DNA from: Taxillus chinensis
Taxonomy: Eukaryota; Streptophyta; Magnoliopsida; Santalales; Loranthaceae
Direction of reading: 5' to 3'
DNA length: 64,000 bases
Assembly (NCBI GenBank): GCA_023512835.1
Contig: CM042091.1
Span: 3,600,348 to 3,664,347 of the forward strand
A model generated the notes under the pieces. It did no database searches. It was not told the DNA's origin and saw only the letters and a program-made list of their open reading frames with translations. This document shows positions 46,009-59,337 of this stretch, in pieces. The position numbers and the translations under genes were made by a program. Position 1 is the stretch's first letter. Every line of letters begins with the position of its first letter.

Positions 46009-46642
46009 GCTCAAGCCGCATGAATGAAACCCAGCAACTCCATTTTCTGCAAGCCACCGTCCTGCATTTGATTTTTTGTTTTCATCCCAAGCTCGCTGTC
46101 GCTGGGAGGCCCAGGAGAGTTTTCTTGATTTACATGTTTAAGAATCTAGATCATTCGGTCGTTTTTTCCTTTGTAATTTTGACCAAATGAAGAGCACTGC
46201 ATTCAGGCAATCATATTTTCCTGCAAAAATTATATTTGGAAGCTGAAATCATCGAATTTTTTTGCTCACAGTTCAATAGAAGGTTAAATGTTTATCTCAC
46301 AACTAAGCTTCACAGAGTATGGGATCATGTGCACCAGTTGAAGCCGTTTAAATCAATATAAATAAGTTACCCCATAGCCTAATGCTAGAAACCGATAGCA
46401 ACATACCAAAAATGGAAACAAGATATAGAGTTCTATGATGAGCTAATAGTTCCCCGCGTTTCTCCTGCTTGCTTCTGAGACACTAAAATTATCAAACCGG
46501 GAAGCTTCAGGCAGGAAAGTGCATCACCAAGAATCGGCTGAGAGATGAACAACATTTGCTAAGGGGGTACGGTACCAAAATCTTGGCTTCAGTAACAAAT
46601 TCAAGTAACCGCGCGTAGGCACCAAAGAAACCCCAAATTGTC
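46009..46642. other. Convergent 3' ends of TMEM97-like and DAWDLE-like genes
   Basis: A 634-bp region that must hold both 3' UTRs and terminators. No other coding sequence. AT-rich runs near 46,190-46,260 may include polyadenylation signals. Confidence 0.5.
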
Positions 46643-49600
46643 TCATGTAGCTGAATTTTCATGTAGGAGGACATACTCACGGCTGCCAATACAGGAGAGA
46701 AGTCATTGGTCATAGGTACAGGATATTCTATTTGATAAAGTCGCAGAACCAAATGCACACCATTTATGAAATCTTGAATCCATGTTTTCGGTATAAAAAA
46801 TAAAAATTAAAGATTACTCAACAACAGGAACAAATCATATCCGAACAGCATTTAATGTAATAATGCTTAACCTCAAAGATCTGCACATACAAAATCACCC
46901 TTTAAGAACCTTAACAGTAGAAAACAATAATTATTCAACATCTATTGGAAATATAGAAACATTTCCAAACGCCTTGCAATGAAAGTAAAACAGCTGACGC
47001 AAGGAACTAGTCCATAGGCTAAATCGCAACAGTTGGGGAAGAAGACACAATGAAAACATTGATAAGAACACGTCTTTTCAAGTGAGGATTTTCTGGACAA
47101 TGGTTATCTTTTCTGGGAGAAACTAATAACATAAGAACATGCAAAAACAAAATTTGTAGCTTCATTACTTCCTCCAATATGTCCCATGAAGAAAGCTATG
47201 TGCCATGCTAACACCATGTACGTATGATAAATTTTTCTAAAAACCCATTAATACAAAGCAGCAGCAGCAACCCACCCTACTCATCCAAAATTTAAAAAGA
47301 AGATAGGAAAATAATATATTACCTAGATAAAAGCATATTATATGCTTTGTTTTTGTGACTGATCTGATGGATCACCATTGTAAATTTGAAACTTCTTATG
47401 ATATAAAACTCTATTTTGTAACCATAATATCACTAATATGTTTGGAAGTAGCGCCTATTTCATAGCCAACAATAAAATTACTTATTTTACCCTCATTATT
47501 TCTTGATACCAAGATAGGGATATACAAATGATGACATTATCCATCACACCACACCTACCTACTATTGCCGAGCTTAATTGTATCCTTCTCAAAAAGTTCA
47601 TAATAGCGTTGAGGTTCAATCGGATTATCCTGCAAGTGAAAGGACATATTCTCAACAAAATAAGTAGCCAAAGCAAGACCAGAGTTACACCACACATAGA
47701 TAAAACATGCAACTCAGACAAAGACAAGGCGAACAAGGAATTTTATGAACACTTACATTAAGGAATGTTTTATTTGTACTTCCCAGGTCCATTAAATAAG
47801 GCCTGAAGAAAATTATAGATGTTACATCAGATTAGATACATGTATTTCATGCATTATAGCCTCTAAATAGAAAGCTCGGTAGCAATAGCCTTGGAATTTG
47901 ATTCACAATAAGCTAACCTTGTTTGTTTGGATAGCATGCCATCAGCTTGCTCTTTTTCCACTTGTCTAATAGGCAGAAAATAAACAAATAAATAAATAAA
48001 ATTACGTTAAAAAAAATAAAACATTAACACTACCGAAATTGAATAACAGCATGTTGCTTGCTGCAGGATGGGTGATCCGTTGGAATGTCTGCTACCCTCC
48101 GCTCTCTACCAAAAAGATAACAGCTGCGGCGATGTATATAAAGGGGCTCTGCTCAGAAACATTTTTTCCTTAATTAGTAAACTGATTGAAGCAAGGAGAA
48201 CATGGTCTTCCTGTTCAAATAGAGCACAATGCAGATAACCTAACAAGGGTAGACGATGCTGATTAACCGATTAGCGATTAGATTATTGTTATTTGAAAAT
48301 TTTATTTTAACAAACATGAAGAAAAAAACATGACGAACATAAAAAATTCAACACAGCAAAAAATATATGGTTCAGAAAAACTTTCATTTTCAAGCCGAAC
48401 TAAAAGGAAATACAACCATATCATTACCAAACCAAATTTAAACATAAAAAGTAATAAGTTTAAATAAACATGTCTCAACCCCATTTAATCGTTTCATTTG
48501 CTATTTAATATACAACTCATCATCATCAGCCCACAATCCATGGTCCTATCTTCATATGCCAATGGAAAATTGCAATTCTCCTGTGCGGTCCTAGGGGGAA
48601 ATGTGGGGAACTGTATTGGATAAACAGTTTTTTTTCGTTTCTTTTATTTAAACCCCATCAAGAAATCGTTTTGCTGAGTTTAAAAAAGAAAAACGCCAAG
48701 TTATCAGTATTGACCAATTAACTGCTGATTAATCTGTTAGAGGCTTAGTGCCAATTAATCAATGATTTTTAATAAAATCCTTAATCCACAATTAAGGTAT
48801 ATATTTTTATATATATTTTATAATGAATGCTTGGTAAGCACAAATTGAATAATATCCTTCAAATGCAAAAATTGAAGGATAATGAAAAATACAAATATTT
48901 GTCAAAGCACAGTAAATTTGAAAATAAATATAACCTTTAAATTACACGATCAACTTAAATACTATTTTACAGTTAAGGCTGGTTTGACAACGTAAAACTT
49001 GACCATATAAATTTTTAAATTTTCTGAAATCGGGAGAGCTTCATATTTTTTTTTATGTTCTTTTAATCTATACATTTGAAATGGTATGCTTTTGAAGTCG
49101 GTTAGACTATGCACTGGTTCCCAAGTAAGGCATCACCTAAGACAAGCCTCACTCTCAGTCATGGAACGCAGTCGCGGTCGCGGTAGTCATCGCATTGCGG
49201 TCGCGAACATCACGGTTGCGGAAGTCGCGTTGCATCTCAGGTGAGATGCAACTTTATACATGAAATAATGTTTAATTAATTTTTTAAAAATCATAGATAA
49301 ATTAGAAAAAATCAGATAATCACATTTGAATCATTAAATAATGTAAATATGTGATTTAGATAACATAATATGAGTTATTATATTAAAAATAGCATTAGCG
49401 TATTATTAAAGTATTAAAATAAATATATTATTATACTTTTATGATTTATAATATAGCACATGAAATTTTTATTGACATTTAACTAATAATATTAGTAAAT
49501 ATATTTTTAGTACATTTATCATTATTAATAATTAAAACTAATTACTATAAATTATATTATTTCATGTATTAGTAATTATTTTTATAAGATTATAATTACA

Positions 49601-51562
49601 AATTAATCTTATAATAATTATTAATTTTTTATATCTATTTAAGGTATACTTAATAATTTTTATATATAGTTAGCTATCAATAAATATATTAATTAATATT
49701 ATTTGTATCAATTAATATATTAATTATCAATTAATATTCTAATAATTAATATATAAATTAATTATTCATACCTACTATAAATGAAATCATAGTTTAATAA
49801 ATAAATAAGTTAAAGCATGGCAAACTCGTGGGGGAAAAAAACAAAAAGAAAATACAGCGCATACTCCCTAATGCGCAGTCACTCACGCAGCTCCCTCTCA
49901 AGCGTCAAGACACGACACCACCACCCACTCTAGCACGGAACGAAGTCACAAACTCGGAGACGGATGGATTTGCGATGGCCGGAGACGGACGGATCTGTAA
50001 TGGCCGGAGACGTTCGGATCGGCGACGGCTTGTGGGATGGACAGACGTCGACGTCGACGTTGGACGCATCGGCGGCTCGCGAGTCGATGCCGAAATATCG
50101 TCCGAGACACGACGAGTCTACTGTATCGAGACGAAACGTGGCGTATCGGACGAAAATCCGGTCGAGATGAACGCGTTCGACCCTTTCGCCATCTCGTTCC
50201 TGGATCCCGTATCGCCACCTTGCGATACCTGATTGAAACGGCCGAGATACAGACATCTCGGCCGATATTGCAAACCATGCTCTCAGTGCTCCTGGTGGCC
50301 TAAAAGTATGCCATTTGAAGAAGTGTTTGTGATTCTTCTACTTGTTTTTTATTTTTTATATAAAAAAACTCATTAAAATGGTGTAGCTTTGACCAGCTAC
50401 TAAAACTCATTAACTTTGATTTTTTACTTGGCCAGCTTTCCCATATAATATATATAATAATTCTAAACAAAATTAAGATATTCAAGCAAATATTACAAGT
50501 GCGTAAAGCAGGAATATTTTAAAAATAGACCAAGGCGCCCTTAATCCTGTTGTTATCAACATGAGTTTGGGCTTAACAAGCTTGAGTCTGAACTTAACCA
50601 TGTTCTAAAAAGTGATCTAGGAAGAAGTGGGGCCCAAGCTTTCCTAATTTGAGGAAAAACAGCCTTAGGACACTTATGTGGATAGGCTGCCTAGATGATT
50701 GTCTAGGCTGCTTTAGACTGCCTAAAAGGCTGCCTGAATTACTTTAGACAGCCTTTTTAATAAATTAAAGAATCAAGTATAAAATAGAAAATGACAAAAA
50801 GGAAATTGTATATGAAAATATGAATGAGGATAGGATCCTTGAAATAGAGGGTGATTGTAATGCCAATGTGATAATGATTGGTGAATAGTGTGTTAAGAAG
50901 GCGAGTGAGATTTGAAAGTTAAAATTTACGTTAACCATATATTAGTGGGGTTTTATGTTAATTATTTCATGTAATGAACTCTTTATACTTTATTATATTT
51001 AAAGAATATGTTTGTGACTTAGATTTCCTAAAGTTGCATATATCGATAATATTTTTGTTAGTATTTCACTATTTATACATATATGTATAAAAACTGCCTC
51101 AATCCAATTAATGCATTTAGATGAGACTAGATGTTAGGCAGTCCTTGAGCACCTGGCAGGATGGTATGGCTTAGTGCTTTATAGACCCTTGTAGTTTAAT
51201 GAGTTCAAACCCAAGCTTAAGTAGCTTATATTGTTATATAAATTAATTTCCTCATACTGATTTATTTGGAACAATGTTATTAACTTATATATTATTGCAT
51301 TAATATTAAGTTGAATGATTTGATGATGAATATTTTTGTTTTATTTTGTTTTTGCTTTTTTTAGCTATTTTTAACAAAGCAAATTTTGTACCCAAATTAA
51401 CTTATGTGCCAAAGCTAAATCTAGATAAGCTTGAGTTGGTTCATTTAAATTTAAATGAATTCAGCTTAATTAAGCCAATGCTTTGTTAACAACCATAGTT
51501 CTGTACTACCCACTAAAATCTAATGAGCTCAAGTTAGTTCTTTCAATGCATGGATTCATACA

Positions 51563-51626
<64 letters not shown>

Positions 51627-54600
51627 GCCTATAACTTTTTATAAAGTTTAAAATGCATAAGGTCCTCAATTAACATGGTTAGATAAAACATGTTTTACCA
51701 TCACACTTTGACCACATAAAATTTAAACATGTGAGAATCTTTTTAAAATTTTTTGCTTACTGCTGATGTGGTAATCAATTATAGTGTTTGTAGCTTAATT
51801 TATATGATTGAAGTTGTGATAATTTAGTTATGGAATCTGATTTTTGAATTTTGAATTTATTTATTTATGATTAACGGTGTTCTTTCATAGTACACATATT
51901 TGGTTGATTGCATTTTTCAAGTTGTTTATATATTATTTTTGTAATTTGATATTTCTTTTGGATGTTTCCAATTTGGTATATCATTTATACCAAATTGTGT
52001 TTCCCATATGCTGGGTTATTATTTACAAGATGATGGGACTACGGATTATTAACAGAGGGAATTGTGTTTCCCCTTCAACCCTTGCTGTCTTACATCAAGG
52101 CTTCATATTTGGAGGTCAGTCCACCCCATGCACGAACAATAAAACCAAAATCAATAGAGTGTTGTCAAGTTTTATATTCCTATGTAAAGAGAATTATATG
52201 TATTCCCAGCAAATACACTACTACAAGAAATAAACCAAGTGTAAGTGCTAAAAACCTTATGCTAAAATAGATATAATGTTTTCCTTATGCAAGTCATGCA
52301 GAAATAGATATAGTGTTTTCCATGGTTAATAAAATAATACAATGAATGATCAGTTATCATAAGTCAATAATTCTAACCATTAAGCACTTCACCAGCCTTA
52401 AAAACATAAAGTCTCCATCTTATATCTGGCTTCCGAGCATCTGGTGGTTCATCGAAGAGCAAGGTGACACCTGACATTAAGAAACTTTGGATTAACAAAG
52501 GCAGATGAATCTCAACGATCATAAGACCATTTCTTCAACTGCAAAACAAACTTCTCTGCATCAGTTTTTAATCACTTGCAAAGAATTAACAAACACAATA
52601 TACAAGTTCAGTACAGAATAAATAGCAAAAGGCATTTCTCAATAATTACTTCTAATCATGTGCTTGCATAGTTGAACGGTGCAGCAGTGTGGCAAAACTA
52701 TATAACTGCACTTAATTCAGACTTCAATTTTAAGTCGAAGTACAGTTTGAGCTTGTATATTTTCAGCACAATAAACAGCGCCTTGTATCTATGATCGAAA
52801 TCAATCCATTGAGATTACAGTTCTTTGCATTTCATGTAAATTTTTCTGATTGAGAACAAGGGTCTCAAAGAATGGAAGAAAGGTGATAAAACTAGAGCAA
52901 GATAAAGAGAACATGTCCAAAACCGAACTATGTTGTCACAACTGATTAATGAATCATGGCAAATTTTTACCATTTGCAATGAGAAATGAGTTTTTTAATA
53001 AATTGGTATTTTTACTATAAACCTCAAGCAATCAAAATTCTAATGACTGTCCAGAAACATAAGCTTAATGACATTGTAGCTTAAGTAGAATAGAATTTTC
53101 AATTAAATTCAGAGACTATCTGAAAGTTGGCGCATCAAATTAAGAAATTGTCATCAGAATACATGACAAGTATATTACCACATTGAAATATTCAAATAAC
53201 CATGAAAAGTATATTACCACATTGAAATATTCAAATTACTTAGTTGCCTTCTTTGGACAGCGGTACATGGAAAAATTTTAACTGCAGATAATTTGTGATG
53301 CCGTGATTTCGTTATTGTTAGCGGATATTATACATGCAAGACTTCGACGGAATTCGTGGATTATTTTTTCCTTCACCGTATGTATGCTCGGGGATCATAA
53401 AATATGATCATTGATTTGTTTAGTCTTCTTTGGGTGATAGTTTTGTCTCTTGGTGCACTATTCTCTTGCTGGAGAGGGGGAGTAGGAAGGCATTTGATGA
53501 TTTGGCGAGTTGTTCCTCATTGCATTATTTGGAATATTTTGCAAGAGCGAAATCCAAGAGAGTTTGATAATAGTGAGCGGTCTGTTATTGAGTTTCAAAC
53601 TATTTTCTTTCAATGTTTGAGGAAGTGGATGTTTGCTATGGAAGTGTACCGTTTTCCTCTATTTGTAATGTTGTTAATGAGTGCTTGTTTTGAGCTTGCT
53701 ATTGTATATATGTTCTTTACGTATTCCTTGTATGCTTTCTATATCTAATAAATTTTTTACTTATTAAAAAATAAAAATATTCAAATTACTTAGTTAATAA
53801 TGAATTTAGAATGACAGAGCATTCATCATATTACCAAAGGGGTAATATAGTAATGAACTTAACAATGTTGAAAGCAGCACCAAGAAGTACACCCCAATAT
53901 TAAAGAGGATTGAACCCCAAAATAAAATCAAATCAGAGTAATATGAATCTTACCTCTCACTCGATTAGTTTCAGAAGCAAGTTTCCCAGATAGCTCAAAT
54001 GATGGTTTTTGCTGCAAGGAGATGGAGATCGGTGAGGCAACAAAAGGATTTATATATTTCTCATTCTAGATTTATGAAAAACATGCTGCATATCTTTCAA
54101 AGAAAAAAAAGTCTACAATCGTTCACTACTTTTAATCTAAGGCATCAACTCATACCACTAATTGAGAATGAAAATTTATCACATAAATATAAGTACCAAA
54201 TACATCAAAAGTAAAAAATTGAAAAGGACATAGAATAAATACCTTTTGTTTTGATTCTAACACATCTTCTGCTGCCTTCATCTTTGATATTGAATCATCA
54301 GCCCTGCACACAAAATAAATCATCTTTAGAGGGTACATCAAGACCCGATGCTTTGTTTCTAACCCATTATTATTATGACTTCCTTGATTCTCCAAAGAAT
54401 AAAACTCAAAAAAATCAAGTAGATATTTTTCACATAGATGAGACCAAAAAATTGACAAGAAAACATATTCAACAGGATCCAACACTCCAATAAACGACAT
54501 CTTCTTATTAACAAATTAAACTGTTTCTTAACAATTGAATCCAACCTTTATGGTCTACCACTAGCGTTTAAAACCACTCGTGAAATTAATTATCTCATAT

Positions 54601-56262
54601 TTTGATGTGAGTTTAAAAAAAGGGGGGGAGCTGGCTCCAAAATGCTTATGGAAAGCTTTAACACCACATAAATGCAAGAGGAATCAGTAAAAATAATATG
54701 AAGTCATTTTAGAATAACTAATTGTGATTGGGGTTACCCATGTATAGGAGATGTGACCAGAATATGATATGGTACTTACACTCAGAAGTTGAAACGGTCC
54801 AACAATTTGGTTTATGTTATGTCTTTTAAGAATGATCTAAGATATATGGACAACAAAAAAAGACTTGTTCAAGTTTCCAATAAGCATGCTTGATCCATCC
54901 ATCCATCCAAAATTAAGTGTCCACAGAATGAAAATTAAGTATGAGAAACTCACCCATCTTCTCCAGCTTCTCCGTAGATATTTTCCTGAAATTTTTTTGT
55001 ATAAATTCCCAAATTAGAAAAGCTTGAGCTATAAAATGATTTCCAATAGAACAATCATCATCACAGTTCGACAGCAAGGAAAATAAATCAAATACCAATT
55101 GTGTCCTTTACAACTTTTTTTGAGTTATAAATGCAAAATAATAGCTTATACAATAACACAGTAAACTATGAGAAATAAGAACGAAATCACCAAGAGAGCA
55201 AGACAGGTAACAGGTAATTGTAAAAGACAAATCAAATTTTGGATTTTTTTTTCATAAGTAAGAAAAAATTTTAATATGAAAAGAATGCACACAAACCGTG
55301 TGTGCTAAAAGCAAAAAGTCATTCTCACAAATCCAAAAAAAAAAAAAAGATGACGCTCGCTGATATCAAACACTCAGGCATTCTGCTCATGCCAGATACA
55401 CCAAAGAAGACAATGAGAGACAGCTCTCCAGACCACCAAATGGCGCCCTACGCCCCCGAGCCAGAACTCAAACAACCCACGAAGGAACATCACCCAATTT
55501 TAATTCCATAAAATTGAAAAGATATGAAATCCTTTCAAAGTTCAAACCTCATCAGACAATACTACAAAAATGATTGAATTAAAAGAGAATACCCATCAAA
55601 CCTATTCTGGGTTCAGCTGTAACGAGGTCGAAGCAGCAGTATAGGTTACTGTTAGTCTGTTACTATGTAAATGTGACAGTTGTAAACTTAGAATATTAAT
55701 GCACCTGGCAATGTTATTTTCTTTTTCCAATCAAACTGCCAAAAACACTGATTCCAGTATAACCTAAAATATGATAGATAGCAAAAACCATGACAGACCA
55801 AAAAATCGATACCTCCTCGTGTGCTCCTTTTCTGGCATCCCTGGGAGGAGGTGAGCGGGAAGGGCGCTCGCGTCGGTCCCTCGGGCGGTGGTCCGAAGAT
55901 GCCAAGCGATCGCGTCGCGATTTGGAACCCTCGCCGCCACCAATGCTGTCCCTTTCAGACCTCTTCTCACCTCTCTCCCTCGCATCGTCTCTCTCAGAAC
56001 CTTTCTCCCTTTCCCTGTGCCTTCCCCTCCCATTCCTCTCCACCTCCACGCGCCTCAGCCGCTTCGTCCGAGGAGACGGCGACCGGGGAGGAGGCGATTT
56101 CGCCTCCGACCGCTTCGAATGCCTCTTGTCCCCATCTAGAGGGGACCTCGTCGCCCCCTTTCGTGAAGCAGTGGTTGCTCTAACTGGAGATATCGACCGC
56201 CGAGAGCTCCGGCGACGAGCAGGAGATCGTTCCCGCTCTCGTGCCGGTGAGTGTCGCGGCAT
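46643..56262 (-). CDS. DDL: DAWDLE/SNIP1-like FHA-domain protein
   Basis: Ten exons: 56262-55813, 54985-54954, 54303-54243, 54011-53954, 52470-52378, 48148-48034, 47965-47918, 47802-47757, 47629-47559, 46682-46643; 337 residues. Exon 1 encodes an Arg/Ser/Glu-rich, SR-like region (SPARRRSS, RSPPPRDARK). Then come a conserved helix (SISKMKAAEDVLESKQK) and PSFELSGKLASETNRVRG. The FHA phosphopeptide-binding domain (about 215-330) shows LFGRERRVADIPTDHPSCSK-QH with G245, R246 and H264, and GSTNKTF with N296. The protein ends REYVLLHENSAT. In Arabidopsis DDL binds DCL1 and promotes miRNA/siRNA biogenesis in the nucleus; the animal homologue SNIP1 works with the spliceosome. All FHA key residues are kept. 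Intron 4 contains a truncated LINE and intron 5 (4.2 kb) is repeat-rich, explaining the 9.6-kb span. Confidence 0.93.
49143..50290. repeat. Dispersed-repeat insertion in DAWDLE-like intron 5
   Basis: A GC-rich start with CGCAGTCGCGGTCGCGG repeats (49,150-49,245), then 550 bp of almost pure A/T (49,260-49,800), then a GC-rich block (49,850-50,290) with CGGCCGAGATA/TCTCGGCCGATAT phrases and overlapping open frames on both strands. The composition switch suggests one or two non-autonomous elements. The frames of 110-134 codons match nothing I know. Class not determined. Confidence 0.45.
50290..52377. other. Remainder of DAWDLE-like intron 5
   Basis: Intronic AT-rich DNA. 50,640-50,755 contains GCCTAGATGATTGTCTAGGC and related near-palindromic phrases, probably part of a dispersed repeat. 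No exon with the missing coding phase is seen, and the flanking exons join perfectly without it. Confidence 0.5.
51567..51626. repeat. Compound (TC)n(TA)n microsatellite
   Basis: About 15 TC units followed by about 15 TA units inside intron 5 of the DAWDLE-like gene. Confidence 0.95.
53162..53239. repeat. 39-bp tandem duplication in DAWDLE-like intron 4
   Basis: 53162-53200 and 53201-53239 are two copies of a 39-base unit that begins CATGAMAAGTATATTACC, differing at two positions. The end of the second copy is also the target site of the adjoining LINE insertion. Confidence 0.85.
53225..53245. repeat. Left target-site duplication of the DAWDLE-intron LINE
   Basis: A 21-base sequence containing ATTCAAATTACTTAGTT that is repeated exactly at 53775-53795. 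Confidence 0.8.
53246..53774 (+). mobile_element. 5'-truncated LINE (L1-like) 3' end in DAWDLE-like intron 4
   Basis: A 529-bp insertion flanked by exact 21-bp direct repeats, with an A-rich end (TTATTAAAAAATAAA). The plus strand codes at 53404-53748 for a segment with ALFSCWRGGVGRH, IWRVVPHCIIWNI and QERNPREFDNSERS. This is the conserved C-terminal tail of plant L1 LINE ORF2, after the reverse transcriptase. The frame ends with a stop a few bases before the tail. The element is inserted antisense to the host gene, and only its last part arrived, so it is dead. Confidence 0.85.
53775..53795. repeat. Right target-site duplication of the DAWDLE-intron LINE
   Basis: Exact copy of the 21 bases at 53225-53245. 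Confidence 0.8.
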
Positions 56263-57189
56263 TGGCAGAGAAAGGAAGTGAAGCTGTTTGCCACCGGAAG
56301 CTATAGTAAAATTTGTGAAGCTTGTGGTTTTATCATTGAGGACTGGTTGCGGCATTTATGGTCTATGCTAATAATTTTTTTTTTTTCACTCGTGGGCTCT
56401 TGGATCGCTAAAGCCCTGTTCGAGGTATGAGGCTCGAACATATAAGTTAGTTGTTAACAGCAGTTTTTGAAAAAAAAAAATTAAAACGGTTATAATTTTG
56501 TGCATAGTCTCTTAATAAGATGTAGGATGCCCAAACTCCTGTGGAGTTTGCTGTTCTCAGATTTTCAAAAAACATACTTTTTCACCTTCAAAATCTGATT
56601 TTATGTCATACTTCTAAATTCACAGCTCGTGGCTCCTCTCTCTCTCTCCCGCTCTCTTTCTCTCTATCTCATATGTGTTGTGCTGCGCTTTAAGTTTTAT
56701 GTATTTTTGATGATATGACAATTGCTACATCATTCGGAAACACAATACCAATTGCAAATATCATTTTTTTTTATTATTAGATTAATATGTATGCTCGGGT
56801 GCGTTGTATGGGTGACAACGTGGCTGCGAGGTTTTATATCATTTCTCTTGTTATTATAAAGTCACATTACCTCAAAATTTAAGGGTATGAGTTTTTTTCC
56901 ATTATAAAATTTTATAAAGAATGGGATACCAATGAAACTAGCAAATCTCTTTAGCTTGAGAGAGATAATGAAAAAACAAAAAAAAATCATGCACAATATT
57001 TTTGGGATATATATGGGCTATATTTGATACATATTTTGTACTGCATTTTATATATTTTTCAATATAAAAAAATCTATATAGTACTTTAACTTAGAACATC
57101 TCCCATCGTAGTCTAAATTTATTTTTATGTCTATCTCCAAATTATAGCTCTATATTTTTTTAAGAAACACTTCACAAATTTTTTCATAA
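56263..57189. other. 5' flank of the DAWDLE-like gene
   Basis: Promoter and leader region of the minus-strand gene, then AT-rich DNA. A CT run at about 56,637-56,665 and poly-A/T tracts are the only features seen. Confidence 0.45.
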
Positions 57190-58690
57190 TTAATATACCA
57201 TTTTTCGTAGCCTTTAACTACAAGCTTCACCTTAGACCAATCAATTCCTCCATTAACCTTTTTTAAATTTTGTAAACCTATTTTACACCTATTGCCTTCT
57301 TCATGTAGATAATTTCTAAGTGTCATTTTTCTTAATGGCGTGAATTTCCTTCCCTATAGTTGTTTTCAAACTTTCTTTTTGACTAACTTCTTCAAAATTT
57401 AAAAGCTCAGCATATAGATAAAATAAATTTGCTTCTTTTCATTCAGTTTATTTATACATTTCATCTAAACTTTTCATCCTGACTAGAGACACATTGGATC
57501 TTCTAATTCTACCATTGGAACATGATAAGCTAGACGCTCTACCGATTTGAGTTAATTGAATCATAAGAGGTGTGGTTGTATTTGTGAGTGCAACAACTTG
57601 TGGTTGCTATTCCAACTCAATTAGGATTATATCTTTTTTTCCAATATCTCTCACACTAAAATTCTAAGCCTCTTTTTTTTTTGAAAATATTACATCTCTA
57701 GTAAATATTACACTAAAAAAAGTGATATATATTACTCTTTTTGTTAATGAATTTTAGAGCTTATATGCCTTTGCCTCTTCACTGTATTCAATAAAGATAT
57801 ACTTTCCACTTCTATCATCTAGTTTCTTCTTTCTTGCATTAGGGACTTGGGCATAAGCGACACATGAATATTCATAGATAAGACACATGTGATTTGACTC
57901 CACTCCATGCTTTTTGGGGTGTCATTCGATAAACACTCTTTGTGGGGTACCAATTCAATAAATATATAACACATATAACCTCTCTCTAGAATTGCCTTAA
58001 CAATCAGTTTTCCTTCGGCATTTATCTCGTCATATCAAGTATATTGTAGTTTTTTCTCTCTACAATTCCTTTGGGTTGTGGGGTATAACCTGCAATGAGC
58101 TTGTGTTTTATCTTATTTGTCCTGCAAAACTCTTGAAAAGCCTTTGAGGTGTACTCACTATCTCAATAAGATCTTATATAAATAATTTTGTTATTACTCT
58201 CAATTTTAACGTGTTTTTTAAACTCATTAAATACTGTTAAGGTTTTGACTTCTCTTTTAAGAAATATATCCAAAATTTTCTTACTGAAATCATTAATGAA
58301 TGTGATAAATATTTATTACCTTCATACATTGTAGGATCTAAGGGTATCTATGTGCATCGTTTGCTTCCTTTGAAAATAAAAGCCTTACTTGCTTTACAAT
58401 CACACATCCTTTATACACATGATTAGCCAAGTCAATGCATGAAAGTCCTATTACCATTTGATTATTAATTGATAACTGCTTCGTGCCATTAAAATTCAAA
58501 TGATCAAGCCAATAATGTCTTCTCCGTGACTTGTTTTTGATGAATTCATTAAGCACTTTTCTATCTTTATCTTTAACATTAAAGGGAACATAATAACATA
58601 AAGTCAATCTGAGCAACTCTACTTTGAAAGCCTTCAGTCCAAGAATTGTACTCCTATCCGACAAAAAATTTCAGGTCAAAGGAAAACGCA
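57190..58690 (-). pseudogene. Degenerate Ty1/copia pol fragment (integrase to start of reverse transcriptase)
   Basis: Read on the minus strand, several frames and stops interrupt a recognisable copia order. First comes the GAG-pre-integrase segment (HYWLDHLNFNGTKQLS, 58664-58338). The integrase core follows (GYTPQPKGIVERKN, about 58050). Next is the post-integrase motif CVAYAQVPNARKKKLDDRS with YIFIEYSEEAKAYKL (about 57,770-57,880). Last is the start of the reverse transcriptase (GKEIHAIKKNDT and VKLVVKGY, about 57,200-57,370). Many internal stops and frameshifts show it is dead. LTRs and gag were not found. It lies between the 3' end of the HD-ZIP gene and the promoter of the DAWDLE-like gene. 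Confidence 0.85.
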
Positions 58691-59337
58691 CACTATTGAA
58701 AACATGGCCTATCTGATGGAAAAAAAATGGCTTTGAAAACAAAGAAAAACTTCGAAAAGAAATTTAACAAAGTCTAAAAATAAGTTTTATCAAAGATGCG
58801 CTAGTACTTTTCAAGAATGAGTATTACCTATTTGACGCTGACATCTGTATTCAAGATTCAACTTCACAATTAAATTTTCACCTCCCCAAAAGACTACTTG
58901 AAACATTCTCATCCAATTTTAGGAATTTATATTATATTATTATTTTCCTATAATTTTTTTATTTTTCAAAAAATCATCTATATCTCATTCTCTATCTTTA
59001 TCTTTATTTTTAAAATTATTTTTTACTACTTATTTTTATTTTTTATTTATTATAACCACTAGTGTATTAATAAATATATAAAAAATTATGAAAAAATATT
59101 TAAAAAAATAAATAATTCAAATTTACTATACATTTCTATTCCAAAATGATATTTTAAATGCAGAGTTTTTTTAATAAATTAAAATATATTCATAAATTAA
59201 AAGGAAAAAATCATTATAAGGATTCAAATGGGAATATTCCCATTTGAAAAAAAAAAGTCGGACGCGTTTATAAATTTTAATTTGTAATTTCAAAAGGGGG
59301 GCGGGGGTATGACATGGGTCCTAAATTTAGAACGGCT

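Noticed and set aside
49828..50303. Several overlapping frames of 68-134 codons on both strands
   Set aside because: Same reason: a GC-rich repeat block inside intron 5 of the DAWDLE-like gene. The host exons join in phase without it.
55764..56281. Long frames antisense or out of frame to the SR-rich exon
   Set aside because: Shadows of DAWDLE-like exon 1, whose Arg/Ser/Glu codons keep other frames open.
57500..57580. tRNA-like phrase on the minus strand (CTCAAATCGGTAGAGCGTCT)
   Set aside because: It resembles a tRNA D-arm, but no acceptor stem, anticodon arm or T-arm follows, and the stretch lies inside the copia pol fragment, where it reads as part of the linker before the reverse transcriptase.
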